Shown here: positions 39,855 to 48,857 of the stretch, one piece after another | Position numbering within the stretch: position 1 is the stretch's first letter | Layout of the letters: every line of letters starts with the position of its first letter | DNA from: Arthrobacter sp. AL12 | GTDB taxonomy: Bacteria; Actinomycetota; Actinomycetes; Actinomycetales; Micrococcaceae | DNA length: 64,000 nt | Assembly (NCBI RefSeq): GCF_029960645.1 | Contig: NZ_JASBQY010000001.1 | Coordinates: forward strand, 504,312-568,311 | Reading direction: 5' to 3' | Translations under genes and position numbers: made by a program | Notes under the pieces: model-generated | What the model was told of the DNA's origin: nothing | The model's database searches: none | What the model saw: the letters and a program-made list of their open reading frames with translations, nothing else

Positions 39855-40739
39855 CTACTTGGCCGGGCGGGTGGCATGCCCGCCGAACTGGTGGCGCAGC
39901 GCGGAAACCATCTTCATCGCCGGGGAGTTGTCCTCACGGGAGGAGAATCGGGCAAAGAGTGCTGCCGTGATGGCCGGGGCCGGCACGGCGTTGGCGATGG
40001 CCTCTTCCACCGTCCAGCGGCCTTCACCGGAATCCTCGACGTAGTCGTCAATCGATTCCAGGCCGGGGTCCTCATCGAGGGCCTTGACCATGAGGTCCAG
40101 CAGCCAGGACCGGACGACGGTGCCCTTCTGCCAGGCCCGGAACGTGCCGGGAAGGTCGGTGACGATGTCCTTGGCGGCCAGGAGTTCGTAACCTTCGGCG
40201 TAGGCCTGCATGAGCCCGTATTCGATGCCATTGTGGACCATTTTGGCGTAGTGGCCGGCGCCGGTCCCGCCGACGTGGACGAAGCTGTCGGCGCGGTCAC
40301 CCTCGGGGCGAAGGGCGTCAAAAACCGGCATCGCCCGTTCGATGTCCGCGGCGTCGCCGCCGGCCATCAGCCCGTAGCCGTTCTGCAGTCCCCAGACGCC
40401 GCCGGACACCCCGCAGTCGGCGAAACGGATGTCCTTTTCCGCCAGTGCAGCCCCGTGTTTCTGGTCCTCCGTGAAGCGTGAGTTGCCGCCGTCGATAACC
40501 AGGTCGCCGGCGTCGAGCTTGCCGCCGAGTTCGGTGATCACGGCGTCGGTGATCTCGCCGGCGGGCACCATCACCCAGATCAGACGCGGGGCAGGCACGG
40601 CGGCGATCAGTTCGTCCACGCTCGTGACGTCGGTAACCTCGGGGTTGCGATCAAAACCGGTGACGACGATTCCACGCTTGCGCAGCCGTTCGCGCATGTT
40701 GAAACCCATTTTTCCAAGGCCGATCAGTCCGATGTGCAC
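39855..40739 (-). CDS. gnd: 6-phosphogluconate dehydrogenase, short (decarboxylating, NAD-type) form
   Basis: The 294-residue protein has the NAD(P) motif GLIGLGKMG at residues 4-12, DCGVSGGVWGLQNGYGLMAGG near 115-135 and the catalytic Lys-His pair in HYAKMVHNGIEYG near 168. It converts 6-phosphogluconate to ribulose 5-phosphate. The short form without the C-terminal repeat is typical of Gram-positive YqeC-like enzymes, often NAD-preferring. Its place between dnaN and recF is conserved in actinobacteria. Confidence 0.95.
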   Translation of the reverse strand: MHIGLIGLGKMGFNMRERLRKRGIVVTGFDRNPEVTDVTSVDELIAAVPAPRLIWVMVPAGEITDAVITELGGKLDAGDLVIDGGNSRFTEDQKHGAALAEKDIRFADCGVSGGVWGLQNGYGLMAGGDAADIERAMPVFDALRPEGDRADSFVHVGGTGAGHYAKMVHNGIEYGLMQAYAEGYELLAAKDIVTDLPGTFRAWQKGTVVRSWLLDLMVKALDEDPGLESIDDYVEDSGEGRWTVEEAIANAVPAPAITAALFARFSSREDNSPAMKMVSALRHQFGGHATRPAK

Positions 40740-40834
40740 TTAGATGAACTCATTTCTGCGCTGGGGTGTTTCAAGGGATGGCGTCAGCCAGCGGGGCCCA
40801 GCTGCTCCATAAAATCAACGGAAACAGCTGCCGG

Positions 40835-41959
40835 CTAGTTGGGCAGGCGGACCGGCATGACGAGGTAACGGTAATCGCCTTGGTCCTCGCCGTCGGCCTC
40901 CTGCTGGGCCGTGATCATGGCCGGCTTGGGGGCACTGGTGAAGGAGAAACGCACAAACCTGGTCTCGATGACACTCAGGCCCTCGATCAGATAGTGCGGG
41001 TTGAAGGCAACGGTGATGTCATCGCCGGTGAGCTGGGCTTCAAGTTCTTCCGAGGCCTGCGCGTCTTCGCCGGTTCCGGCGTCGAGGTGCAGCTGGCCCT
41101 GGGTGAAGGCGAGCCGGACCGGGGTGTTGCGTTCGGCCACGAGCGAGACGCGGCGCACGGCCTCGACCAGTTCCGAGGTCTGCACCGTCGCGTGGATCGG
41201 GGTGGATTCGGGGAAGAGTGAGCGGATCTTGGGGTAGTCCCCGTCAACCAGAAGCGACGTCGTAGTGCGGCCGCCGCTTTCGAAACCGATAAGCCGGCTG
41301 TCGTCTTCGGCGAGGGCAAGATTGATGTCGCCGCTTCCTCCCAGGGTCTTCGCGACTTCGTTGAGCGTCTTGGCCTTGACCAGTGCGCTGGTGGAGATGC
41401 CCGGGGTGACGGGCTTCCACGGAACCTCGCGCATGGCGAGCCGGTAGCGGTCGGTGGCCAGCAGTGTGATGAGGTCGTCTTCGATCTCCATCCTCACGCC
41501 GGTGAGGATCGGCAGGGTGTCGTCCTTGCTCGCCGCGATGATCACCTGGGACACAGCCTGGGCGAACGAGTCGCCGGGGACGGTGCCGCTGATTGGCGGC
41601 AACGCCGGCAGCGGCGGGTATTCGGCTTCCGGCATGGTGGCCAGGTGGAAGCTGCTTCGCCGGCAGCTCAGGGTGACTTTGTTTCCCTCGGTTTCGATGT
41701 CGACTGGTGCGGACGGCAGGCTGCGGCAGATTTCGGCCAGCAGGCGTCCCGAGACCAGGATTGTGCCCTCGGTGGTGATGTCAGCAGCGATTTCAAGCCT
41801 GGCGGAAGTTTCGTAGTCGAAGCTCGAGAGGCTGACGGTACCGTTTTCGGCCTTGAGGAGCAGGCCGGAAAGGACGGGTACCGGCGGCCGCGGAGACAAC
41901 GACCGGGCGGCCCAGGTCACGGCTTCTGCCAGGACGTCCCGCTCGACTCTGAACTTCAC
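40835..41959 (-). CDS. dnaN: DNA polymerase III beta sliding clamp
   Basis: The 374-residue protein forms the ring that tethers DNA polymerase, with three similar domains; VKFRVERDVLAEAVTWAARS is the first strand-helix and YRYLVMPVRL the end. The GTG at 41959 is chosen because the family sequence begins there and AAAGG precedes it; the in-frame upstream stretch to 42052 belongs to the origin side. dnaN lies 343 bp beyond the dnaA stop region with DnaA boxes between. Confidence 0.96.
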   Translation of the reverse strand: MKFRVERDVLAEAVTWAARSLSPRPPVPVLSGLLLKAENGTVSLSSFDYETSARLEIAADITTEGTILVSGRLLAEICRSLPSAPVDIETEGNKVTLSCRRSSFHLATMPEAEYPPLPALPPISGTVPGDSFAQAVSQVIIAASKDDTLPILTGVRMEIEDDLITLLATDRYRLAMREVPWKPVTPGISTSALVKAKTLNEVAKTLGGSGDINLALAEDDSRLIGFESGGRTTTSLLVDGDYPKIRSLFPESTPIHATVQTSELVEAVRRVSLVAERNTPVRLAFTQGQLHLDAGTGEDAQASEELEAQLTGDDITVAFNPHYLIEGLSVIETRFVRFSFTSAPKPAMITAQQEADGEDQGDYRYLVMPVRLPN

Positions 41960-42190
41960 GGAAGGGTGCCGCCTTTCATTGCTGCTGTCATCGCTGTTTG
42001 CCGGGCCATGGGCCCGGCAGGGAATCACAAAAGATGTCCAGGACGGACACACTGCAGACAGCTTAGCCGCAAGAAGTGTGATTCTCCCATCCCCGGGTTA
42101 CATCCGTGTGGTTCGGCCCAGCCGGCCCGGTGCTGGTTTCCGGCCGGGGGTCCGGGACGGTCCTGGCTGTCTGCGGGTGTCGATCGAAGT

Positions 42191-42491
42191 TGTTATTTGA
42201 GGGAATTTCATTTTCTAGGGATTAGTAGTGTTAATAACTGCTGTGGATACTGTGGATAACCCTGTTTGGCGGTGCGATTCCGGGGTTGAGCCCTGTTCAT
42301 GGACTGTGGGTGGAGCAGGTTTTAAACAGGGTGTGGATGGGGATAACATTTTTGGCCGTGCCGCTGATCCACAGGCGCCTTAAGGGTTTTAAGCCCATTA
42401 ACCGCAGTTGTCCCCTTAACTATCCACAGGCTTGTCCACAGGTGCCTGTTAATAAGGTAGGAGTGCGCGGCTGGTCAGGTCAGGAATCAGA
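42191..42491. promoter_or_regulatory. oriC: Replication origin region, dnaA-dnaN part (oriC)
   Basis: An AT-rich patch at 42191-42240 (candidate unwinding element) adjoins DnaA boxes: TGTGGATAA at 42251-42259, TTGTCCACA at 42432-42440, and one- or two-mismatch forms at 42242, 42332, 42338, 42365 and 42420. Position between dnaA and dnaN is the standard origin place in actinobacteria. The rest of the gap up to dnaN (41960-42190) shows no gene. Confidence 0.9.
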
Positions 42492-43913
42492 TCAGGAATT
42501 ACGCTGCTGCTGCTTGATCCGGTTGGTCAGCTCGGTCACCTGGTTGTAGATCACTCGGCGCTCTGCCATCAGCTCACGGATCTTGCGGTCTGCGTGGATG
42601 ACCGTGGTGTGGTCCCGGCCGCCGAGCTCCTGCCCGATTTTGGGGAGGGACATGTCGGTGAGTTCGCGGCACAGGTACATTGCGATCTGTCGGGCGGTCA
42701 CCAGGGTCCTGGTCCTGGACTTGCTGCAGAGTTCTTCCATGCTGAGCTTGAAGTAGTCGGCGGTCTGGGTGAGGATCTGCGCGGAGGTGATTTCCTGGGC
42801 CCCGTCATCGGTGATGAGGTCCTTGAGCACCATCTCGGCCAGGGCGACGTCGACCGGCTGGCGGTTGAGGCTGGCGAAGGCCGTGACGCGGATCAGCGCG
42901 CCCTCGAGTTCGCGGATGTTGCTGGAGATCTTCGAGGCGATGTATTCCAGCGCATCGTCGGGGGCGGACAGACCCTCGCTGAGGGCCTTCTTGCGAAGGA
43001 TCGCGATCCGGGTTTCGAGTTCCGGCGGCTGGATGTCCGTCAGCAGGCCCCATTCGAACCGTGACTTCATCCGGTCCTCGAAGCCTGCGAGCAGCTTGGG
43101 CGGCTGGTCGGAAGTGATGACCACCTGCTTGTTGTTGTTGTGCAGGGCGTTGAAGGTGTGGAAGAACTCCTCCAGCGTCCGGTCCTTGCCGGCCAGGAAC
43201 TGGATGTCATCAATGAGCAGGACGTCCACGTTGCGGTAGGTCGTCTTGAAGCTGGTGCCTTCATCGTCACGGATGGAGTTGATGAAGTCGTTGGTGAATT
43301 CTTCGGAGTTCACGTACCGGACCCGGATCCCGCTGTAGAGCCGGCGGGCATAGTGGCCGATCGCGTGGAGCAGGTGGGTCTTGCCGAGTCCCGAATCACC
43401 GTAGATGAAGAGGGGGTTGTAGGCCTTGGCGGGCGCTTCGGCAACCGCGACGGCCGCGGCGTGGGCGAAGCGGTTGGAGGAACCGATCACAAAGGTGTCG
43501 AAGACATACTTTGGATTGAGCCGGCCAAATTCGTGGGAGGTGCTGGGCAGCATCGGCTGCGGCTTCAGCTCCACCGAGGGATCGGCCGCCAGGGACAGCT
43601 CGACGGCGGGCTCCGGCTCCGTGTGGAGCGGCACCAGATCGGTGTCGACGTCGATCGCGCAACGGATTTCGTCGGAGAACACTCTCCGGAGGGCGTCGTC
43701 GAGGGCTTCCTTGACCTGCGTCTGCAGCACTTCGCGGGTGAGTTCATTAGGCACGGCCACCAGCAGGGTGGAACCGATCAGGCCCTGGGCCTGGGCGAGG
43801 ATGACGAAGCCACGCTGCCGGGGTGACACACGGTGATCGTTCTCCAGCAGGCTTACGACCCGCCGCCAGGAACTTCCGACAGTGTTGGCTTGGTTGGCTT
43901 CGTCTACTGTCAT
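42492..43913 (-). CDS. dnaA: Chromosomal replication initiator protein DnaA
   Basis: The 473-residue protein has domain I at about 1-85, a variable linker, the AAA+ domain with Walker A GDSGLGKTHLLHAIG and Walker B LLIDDIQFLAGKD, and the C-terminal DNA-binding domain with RQIAMYLCRELTDMSLPKIG and GGRDHTTVIHADRKI. It opens the origin by binding DnaA boxes on both sides of its own gene. The ATG at 43913 is preferred; a TTG one codon earlier is closer to a GAGGA sequence. It is divergent from rpmH. Confidence 0.98.
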   Translation of the reverse strand: MTVDEANQANTVGSSWRRVVSLLENDHRVSPRQRGFVILAQAQGLIGSTLLVAVPNELTREVLQTQVKEALDDALRRVFSDEIRCAIDVDTDLVPLHTEPEPAVELSLAADPSVELKPQPMLPSTSHEFGRLNPKYVFDTFVIGSSNRFAHAAAVAVAEAPAKAYNPLFIYGDSGLGKTHLLHAIGHYARRLYSGIRVRYVNSEEFTNDFINSIRDDEGTSFKTTYRNVDVLLIDDIQFLAGKDRTLEEFFHTFNALHNNNKQVVITSDQPPKLLAGFEDRMKSRFEWGLLTDIQPPELETRIAILRKKALSEGLSAPDDALEYIASKISSNIRELEGALIRVTAFASLNRQPVDVALAEMVLKDLITDDGAQEITSAQILTQTADYFKLSMEELCSKSRTRTLVTARQIAMYLCRELTDMSLPKIGQELGGRDHTTVIHADRKIRELMAERRVIYNQVTELTNRIKQQQRNS

Positions 43914-44376
43914 CAATCAGTTCCTCAAACTTGCTTGCCTTCATTACCTGCAGCCGCACGGGCCGATCCAGCGCACTGGACCCCGGATAATCCACAGGGT
44001 TATGCACAGTCCGTGGATAATGGGCTACTGAGCCACTGTAGGGGATCAAAAGGCCAGAAGATAGCTGGGATCTGTCCTGTGGATAATCACACCGTTGTAG
44101 TTCGAAAACGGGGTGCGTGATGCGCTTCATCCACAGGCCGGAGCGGCACTTAGCCACAACTGTGGAAAATGCGCGGCGCGCCCCCCGGTTTGACTCGGGA
44201 GGGCGGCAAGCCCTAACGTTGTGAAGTCCCATGTGTACGCTTTTCGCCTCATTTGAATCTCACCCGACGCCCAGCGTCTTGTGAGTCGAGGGAAGCGGCA
44301 CATACAAAACTTAGCGTCGACCAGTTCTTCCCCTTGATCGGGTGGGCGCACCTTTGATCCCACTGGAGTAACTAAC
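43914..44376. promoter_or_regulatory. rpmH-dnaA intergenic region with DnaA boxes
   Basis: A perfect TGTGGATAA lies at 44078-44086, with one-mismatch boxes at 43988-43996 (TAATCCACA), 44000-44008 (TTATGCACA) and 44012-44020 (CGTGGATAA), and weaker ones near 44127, 44150 and 44161. It should hold the divergent dnaA and rpmH promoters and give DnaA autoregulation; it may also be part of a bipartite origin. Confidence 0.8.
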
Positions 44377-44514
44377 GTGAGCAAGCGGACTTTTCAGCCG
44401 AATAACCGCCGTCGAGCCAAGAAGCACGGCTTCCGCCTTCGTATGCGTACCCGTGCCGGCCGTGCCATCCTGGCAGCCCGTCGTGGCAAGGGTCGCATCG
44501 AGCTGTCGGCCTAA
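44377..44514 (+). CDS. rpmH: Ribosomal protein bL34
   Basis: The 45-residue basic protein opens [20 protein letters not shown] and ends with GKGRIELSA, an exact match in pattern and length to bL34 of the large ribosomal subunit. It starts at a GTG. rpmH-rnpA-yidD-yidC-khpB-rsmG is the conserved group divergent from dnaA. Confidence 0.98.
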   Translation: MSKRTFQPNNRRRAKKHGFRLRMRTRAGRAILAARRGKGRIELSA

Positions 44515-44555
44515 ATAACTGACTCGTCGGTCCACATCCCTGTGCGAGTGTAAAG

Positions 44556-44966
44556 GTGCTGGCCACCCGCAACCGTCTGAGGACATCAACCGATTTTTCA
44601 ACAACCGTACGTTCCGGTGTCCGCAATGGACGCCGGAACGTAGTGTTATATACGGCAGCTCTCGCTGCCGATGAACCAAGCCGGATCGGATTCATCGTTT
44701 CCAAGAGTGTCGGGAACGCTGTTGTCAGGAACCTCGTTAAGAGGAGACTGAGAGAAGTCGGCGCCTTGTCGTTGCGGCAGCACGGCAGCGGGTTCGCGAT
44801 CGTGGTCCGGGCCCTGCCCGCCGCGGCGGGTGCCAGCTTCGAGCAGCTTCGGTCAGACTATGACGCCGCCTTGGAAAGCAACATGAAACGGCTGGGCGGC
44901 CGCCTTCCGAAGGCTGCTTCTTCAGTTTCTTACGAGACAACACAGGAAGGGACCCCGCGTGCATAA
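44556..44966 (+). CDS. rnpA: Ribonuclease P protein component
   Basis: The 136-residue basic protein matures tRNA 5' ends together with the RnpB RNA. It opens [14 protein letters not shown] and carries the RNR motif in [12 protein letters not shown] (about residues 57-68). The GTG start lies behind AAAG in the short gap after rpmH. Its end overlaps yidD by 8 bases. Confidence 0.96.
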   Translation: MLATRNRLRTSTDFSTTVRSGVRNGRRNVVLYTAALAADEPSRIGFIVSKSVGNAVVRNLVKRRLREVGALSLRQHGSGFAIVVRALPAAAGASFEQLRSDYDAALESNMKRLGGRLPKAASSVSYETTQEGTPRA

Positions 44967-45354
44967 CTCAACTGCCGCCGTCGTCCCTCCTGCAAAATCC
45001 GCAGCAGTATGGCTTGGCCGGGCAGTCTGGAACTTGCCCCGCAATATCCTCATCCTGTTGCTCCTGGCGTACCGCAAGGTGATCTCACCGCTGTACGGCC
45101 AGGTTTGCCGCTTCTTCCCCAGCTGCTCGGCCTACGCCCTTGAGGCGATCACGGTCCACGGTGCGGCCAAGGGAAGCTGGCTGGCGGCCAAGCGTCTGGT
45201 GCGCTGCCATCCCTGGAATGCCGGCGGTGTGGACCATGTCCCCGCCGGTAACTGCGAGTGGCCCGCAGGCCGAACCCCCACAATTGTTGTGCTGAACAAT
45301 CCGGACAAGTACCTGGCTGCTCAGACTGATGGAGAAGGCCGCTCTGCGGCCTAA
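44959..45354 (+). CDS. yidD: Membrane protein insertion efficiency factor YidD
   Basis: The 131-residue protein has an amphipathic or hydrophobic helix at about 25-45 and the signature [20 protein letters not shown] followed by [21 protein letters not shown] and GGVDHVP. YidD assists YidC-dependent insertion at the inner membrane. It is longer than the usual 70-90 residues because of an N-terminal extension and a C-terminal tail after residue 100. Confidence 0.95.
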   Translation: MHNSTAAVVPPAKSAAVWLGRAVWNLPRNILILLLLAYRKVISPLYGQVCRFFPSCSAYALEAITVHGAAKGSWLAAKRLVRCHPWNAGGVDHVPAGNCEWPAGRTPTIVVLNNPDKYLAAQTDGEGRSAA

Positions 45355-45370
45355 CGAATAGGGATATCGT

Positions 45371-46351
45371 ATGGATTTCTTTGAAACAATCATGTTTCCG
45401 TTCAAGTGGCTTGTGTCCGCCATCATGGTGGTCTTCCACGATGGACTGAGCTCCCTCGGCATGCCCGCGGCCAACGGCTGGACGTGGACGCTGTCCATCA
45501 TCGGGCTGGTGCTGGTGATCCGGGCCGCCCTGATTCCCGTTTTCGTCAAGCAGATCAAGGCCCAGCGCGGCATGCAGCTGCTGCAGCCGGATCTGAAGAA
45601 GCTGCAGGACAAATACAAGGGCAAGACCGACCAGCTGTCCCGACAGGCCATGGCCCAGGAACAGATGGCCATGTACAAAAAGCACGGCACCAACCCGTTC
45701 TCGGCGTGCCTGCCCATGCTGATCCAGATGCCGTTCTTCTTTGCCCTCTTCACCGTGCTCTCCGGCATTACGACGGCGGCCAACAGCGGCAAGGGCATCG
45801 GCGCCATGAGCCACGAGCAGGTGGTTCAGTTCGATGAGTCCAGCATTTTCGGTGCCCCACTATCCGCCACGCTGCTGCACGGCACCCCTCCCGGCGGCAA
45901 CGAGGTTTCGGTGTGGATCCTCTCGATCGTGATGATCCTGGCCATGACGGCCTCGCAGTTCATCACGCAGAAGCAGATCATGGCCAAGAACATGTCCGAA
46001 GAGGCGATGGCCAGCCCGTTCATGAAACAGCAGAAGATGATGCTCTACATCCTGCCGGTCGTCTTCGGCGTGGGCGGCATCAACTTCCCCATCGGCGTCC
46101 TGATCTACTGGACCACCACCAACCTCTGGACCATGGCGCAGCAGTTCTTCGTGATCCGCCGCATGCCGACGCCGGGATCCCCCGCCGCGAAGGCCCTGGC
46201 CGAACGCCGTGCCGCCAAGGGTCTGCCGGCGCTGCCCCTGTCGGGCGCCAAAAAAGCAGAGGCCGAGGCCGCTGAGGCCGCCGCCGCCGCGGCCCTGTTG
46301 GCCAAGAGCCAGCGCGTCCAGCCACAACGCAAGAACAGGAAGAGGAAATAA
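45371..46351 (+). CDS. yidC: Membrane protein insertase YidC
   Basis: The 326-residue protein has five core transmembrane helices of the Oxa1/YidC family and a conserved Arg in the groove (VLVIRAALIPVFVKQIKAQR, about residues 52-71). It lacks the large periplasmic domain of Gram-negative YidC, as expected for a Gram-positive. The basic C-terminal tail (QRVQPQRKNRKRK) probably binds ribosomes. Its stop overlaps the khpB start (ATGTC/TAATG). Confidence 0.96.
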   Translation: MDFFETIMFPFKWLVSAIMVVFHDGLSSLGMPAANGWTWTLSIIGLVLVIRAALIPVFVKQIKAQRGMQLLQPDLKKLQDKYKGKTDQLSRQAMAQEQMAMYKKHGTNPFSACLPMLIQMPFFFALFTVLSGITTAANSGKGIGAMSHEQVVQFDESSIFGAPLSATLLHGTPPGGNEVSVWILSIVMILAMTASQFITQKQIMAKNMSEEAMASPFMKQQKMMLYILPVVFGVGGINFPIGVLIYWTTTNLWTMAQQFFVIRRMPTPGSPAAKALAERRAAKGLPALPLSGAKKAEAEAAEAAAAAALLAKSQRVQPQRKNRKRK

Positions 46352-46968
46352 TGTCCGCCGAGAGCACCGAACACGCTATTTCCACGGAAGCCATCGAAGC
46401 GCAGGACGACGCCCTGAGTGCGGTCCAGGATAACGAGCAGAACGTTGACTCGGACGCCGGCGCTGGAGGGTCTGAGGGTTCCGAGGGCGAGGGCACCTCC
46501 GCCAGCCGTCTGGAAGAAGAAGGCGACGTCGCAGCGGACTACCTTGAGGAACTGCTGGACATTGCCGATATCGACGGCGACATTGACATTGAAGTACGCA
46601 ACGGCCGCACGTACATCTCGATCGTCGCTGAGGAAGAGTCAGCGGGCCTTGACAGCCTCATAGGCAAGGACGGCGAAGTCCTCGAGGCCCTGCAGGAACT
46701 GACCCGGCTTGCTGTGCTTTCCGCGACGGAAAACCGTTCCCGGCTGGTGCTGGATATCAGCGGCTACCGCTCCGAGCGGGCCGGCGAGCTGCAGAAGATT
46801 GCGGAGGATGCCGTCACTTCCGTGAAGGAATCCGGCGAGACCGTGGCTCTGGAGCCGATGAGCGCCTACGAACGGAAAATCGTGCACGATGCCGTTGCCG
46901 ATTTGGGGCTCATCAGCGAGTCCGAAGGCGAAGGCGCCGACCGCCACATCGTCGTTTCCGCAGAGTGA
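46351..46968 (+). CDS. R3H/KH-domain RNA-binding protein KhpB (Jag)
   Basis: The 205-residue protein has an acidic disordered N-terminus (about 1-55), a KH domain (SLIGKDGEVLEALQELTRLA near residues 106-125) and a C-terminal R3H domain (LEPMSAYERKIVHDAVADL near 168-186). It binds RNA in partnership with KhpA and affects division and envelope gene expression. There is no Jag-N membrane-proximal domain. It sits between yidC and rsmG as in other actinobacteria. Confidence 0.93.
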   Translation: MSAESTEHAISTEAIEAQDDALSAVQDNEQNVDSDAGAGGSEGSEGEGTSASRLEEEGDVAADYLEELLDIADIDGDIDIEVRNGRTYISIVAEEESAGLDSLIGKDGEVLEALQELTRLAVLSATENRSRLVLDISGYRSERAGELQKIAEDAVTSVKESGETVALEPMSAYERKIVHDAVADLGLISESEGEGADRHIVVSAE

Positions 46969-46984
46969 AACCGCGGATAGCTTG

Positions 46985-47635
46985 ATGGTTGAAATTACCC
47001 CCGCCGAACTGCAGGCAGCCGAGAAGATCTTTGGGGATCGGCTGGACCTGGCCAAGCGCTATGTGGAACACCTGGCCACATCCGGAACGGAACGGGGCCT
47101 GATCGGGCCCCGCGAAGTGCCCCGGCTGTGGAGCCGGCACGTGCTGAATTGTGCCGTCATCGAGAGCCAGATTGCCCAGGGAAGCCATGTGGCCGACGTC
47201 GGCAGCGGAGCCGGCCTTCCCGGGTTGTGCCTGGCCATTGCCCGGCCGGATCTGGAACTGACCCTGATCGAACCCCTCGAACGCCGTGTTATCTGGCTCC
47301 AGGAAGTCGTGGACGACCTCGGACTCGACAACGTCACCATCATGCGCACCCGCGCCGAGCTGGCGGTTGGTAAGGTGAACGCCGATGTTGTCACGGCACG
47401 CGCCGTTTCCGCCCTCTCCAATCTCGCAGGACTGACTATTCCTCTGCTGGCGGGCAAAGGTGAAGTTATCGCGATCAAAGGGCGCAGCGCCGGCGAGGAA
47501 ATCGAAAAAGCCGCAAAGGTGATCCGGAAGCTTGGCGGTAAGCAGACTTCCGTTGTACTGGTGGGTGAGGACCTCCTCGAAGAACCCACAACTGTTGTCC
47601 GAATCGTTGTGAATAAGCCTCAAAAGATTGCCTAG
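46985..47635 (+). CDS. rsmG: 16S rRNA (guanine-N7) methyltransferase RsmG
   Basis: The 216-residue protein has the SAM-binding motif VADVGSGAGLPGLCLAIARP (about residues 64-83) and the ELTLIEPLERRVIWLQEV segment. It methylates G527 of 16S rRNA. The ATG at 46985 is chosen because family sequence begins there; upstream frame runs inside khpB. Ribosome site is weak. Position just upstream of parA is conserved. Confidence 0.95.
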   Translation: MVEITPAELQAAEKIFGDRLDLAKRYVEHLATSGTERGLIGPREVPRLWSRHVLNCAVIESQIAQGSHVADVGSGAGLPGLCLAIARPDLELTLIEPLERRVIWLQEVVDDLGLDNVTIMRTRAELAVGKVNADVVTARAVSALSNLAGLTIPLLAGKGEVIAIKGRSAGEEIEKAAKVIRKLGGKQTSVVLVGEDLLEEPTTVVRIVVNKPQKIA

Positions 47636-47721
47636 CCTCAGCCCGTTGCCCTTGGACGCCAAGGGTAAGAGGTTAGGCTAGTAACCGGCAGAAAGAGCCG
47701 AACGAGAGTGAGTGTGTCACA

Positions 47722-48789
47722 GTGACCAGTAGCGAAGCCTCCACACGACGGATTCCCCCGTTTGTGTCCCTGGGGTCCGCACGGGCTTTCGCTGCGCCCG
47801 CGGTTGCTCCCGCTTACACCGGAAATCGCACGGTATCGGTTGCGAAGAACACTGGCATGGCGGGCGTTTCACGTGAAACATCTGTTGCCTCTCCCGCGAA
47901 TGTACTGGAGTCCATCGACGATTCCAGCCCCATCGCCCGCGAGCTCGCCCGTGAAAACAAACGCCGGGAACGCCTTCTGGGTCGCGAACTTCCGAAGCCG
48001 GAGAAGACCCGGATCTTCACCGTCTCCAACCAGAAGGGCGGAGTCGGCAAAACGACCACCACGGTCAACATTGCCGCCGCCCTGGCAGCTGCAGGCTTGA
48101 ATGTGCTGGTCATCGACATCGATCCGCAGGGCAACGCGTCGACTGCCCTCGGAATTGAACACCACGCCGACGTTGACAGCATTTACGACGTGCTCATCAA
48201 CGACATCCCGTTGCGGGACGTTGTGGCACCCTGCCCGGACATCGCCAAGCTGATCTGCGCACCTGCCACCATCCACCTCGCCGGCGCCGAGATCGAGCTG
48301 GTCAGCCTCGTTGCCCGCGAGCAGCGCCTCCGCCGTGCGATTGACGTGTACGCCACGGAGCGGGCGAAGAACGGTGAGGAGCGGCTTGACTACATCTTCA
48401 TCGACTGCCCGCCCAGCTTGGGGCTGCTGACCGTCAACGCCTTCTGTGCAGCCAGCGAGGTGCTCATCCCGATCCAGTGCGAGTACTACGCCCTTGAGGG
48501 CCTGAGCCAGCTGCTGAAGAACATCGAAATGATCCAGAAGCACTTGAATGCGGATCTGGTAGTTTCCACAATTCTCTTGACCATGTACGACGGCCGCACC
48601 AACCTTGCTGCCCAGGTGGCAGCAGAGGTACGGGAACACTTCCCCGAGCAGGTCCTCGGCGCCGTCGTCCCCCGTTCGGTGCGCATTTCCGAAGCTCCTA
48701 GCTACCAGCAGACCGTGATGACTTACGATCCCTCATCCAGCGGTGCCCTGTCCTATCTGGAAGCCGCAGCCGAAATCGCGGAACGTTAG
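47722..48789 (+). CDS. parA: Chromosome-partitioning ATPase ParA (Soj)
   Basis: The 355-residue protein is a deviant-Walker ATPase with KGGVGKTTTTVNIAAALAAA (about residues 110-129), DIDPQGNASTALG and FIDCPPSLGLLT. It moves ParB-parS complexes over the nucleoid. The first about 95 residues are an extension beyond the usual 260-residue core and are poorly conserved; a parS-like site encoding GVSRETSV lies inside it. The GTG start gives the longest reasonable product. parB follows after 68 bp. Confidence 0.96.
   Translation: MTSSEASTRRIPPFVSLGSARAFAAPAVAPAYTGNRTVSVAKNTGMAGVSRETSVASPANVLESIDDSSPIARELARENKRRERLLGRELPKPEKTRIFTVSNQKGGVGKTTTTVNIAAALAAAGLNVLVIDIDPQGNASTALGIEHHADVDSIYDVLINDIPLRDVVAPCPDIAKLICAPATIHLAGAEIELVSLVAREQRLRRAIDVYATERAKNGEERLDYIFIDCPPSLGLLTVNAFCAASEVLIPIQCEYYALEGLSQLLKNIEMIQKHLNADLVVSTILLTMYDGRTNLAAQVAAEVREHFPEQVLGAVVPRSVRISEAPSYQQTVMTYDPSSSGALSYLEAAAEIAER
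47865..47880. other. parS-like site inside parA
   Basis: CGTTTCACGTGAAACA differs from the consensus TGTTTCACGTGAAACA only at the first base. It lies in the parA coding sequence. Confidence 0.9.
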
Positions 48790-48857
48790 AATCTTTTCGA
48801 GAATTGCACTAGCTAGAGCCCGGTGCTGCCAGGCTCTTCCAATGGAGGGATTTATCC

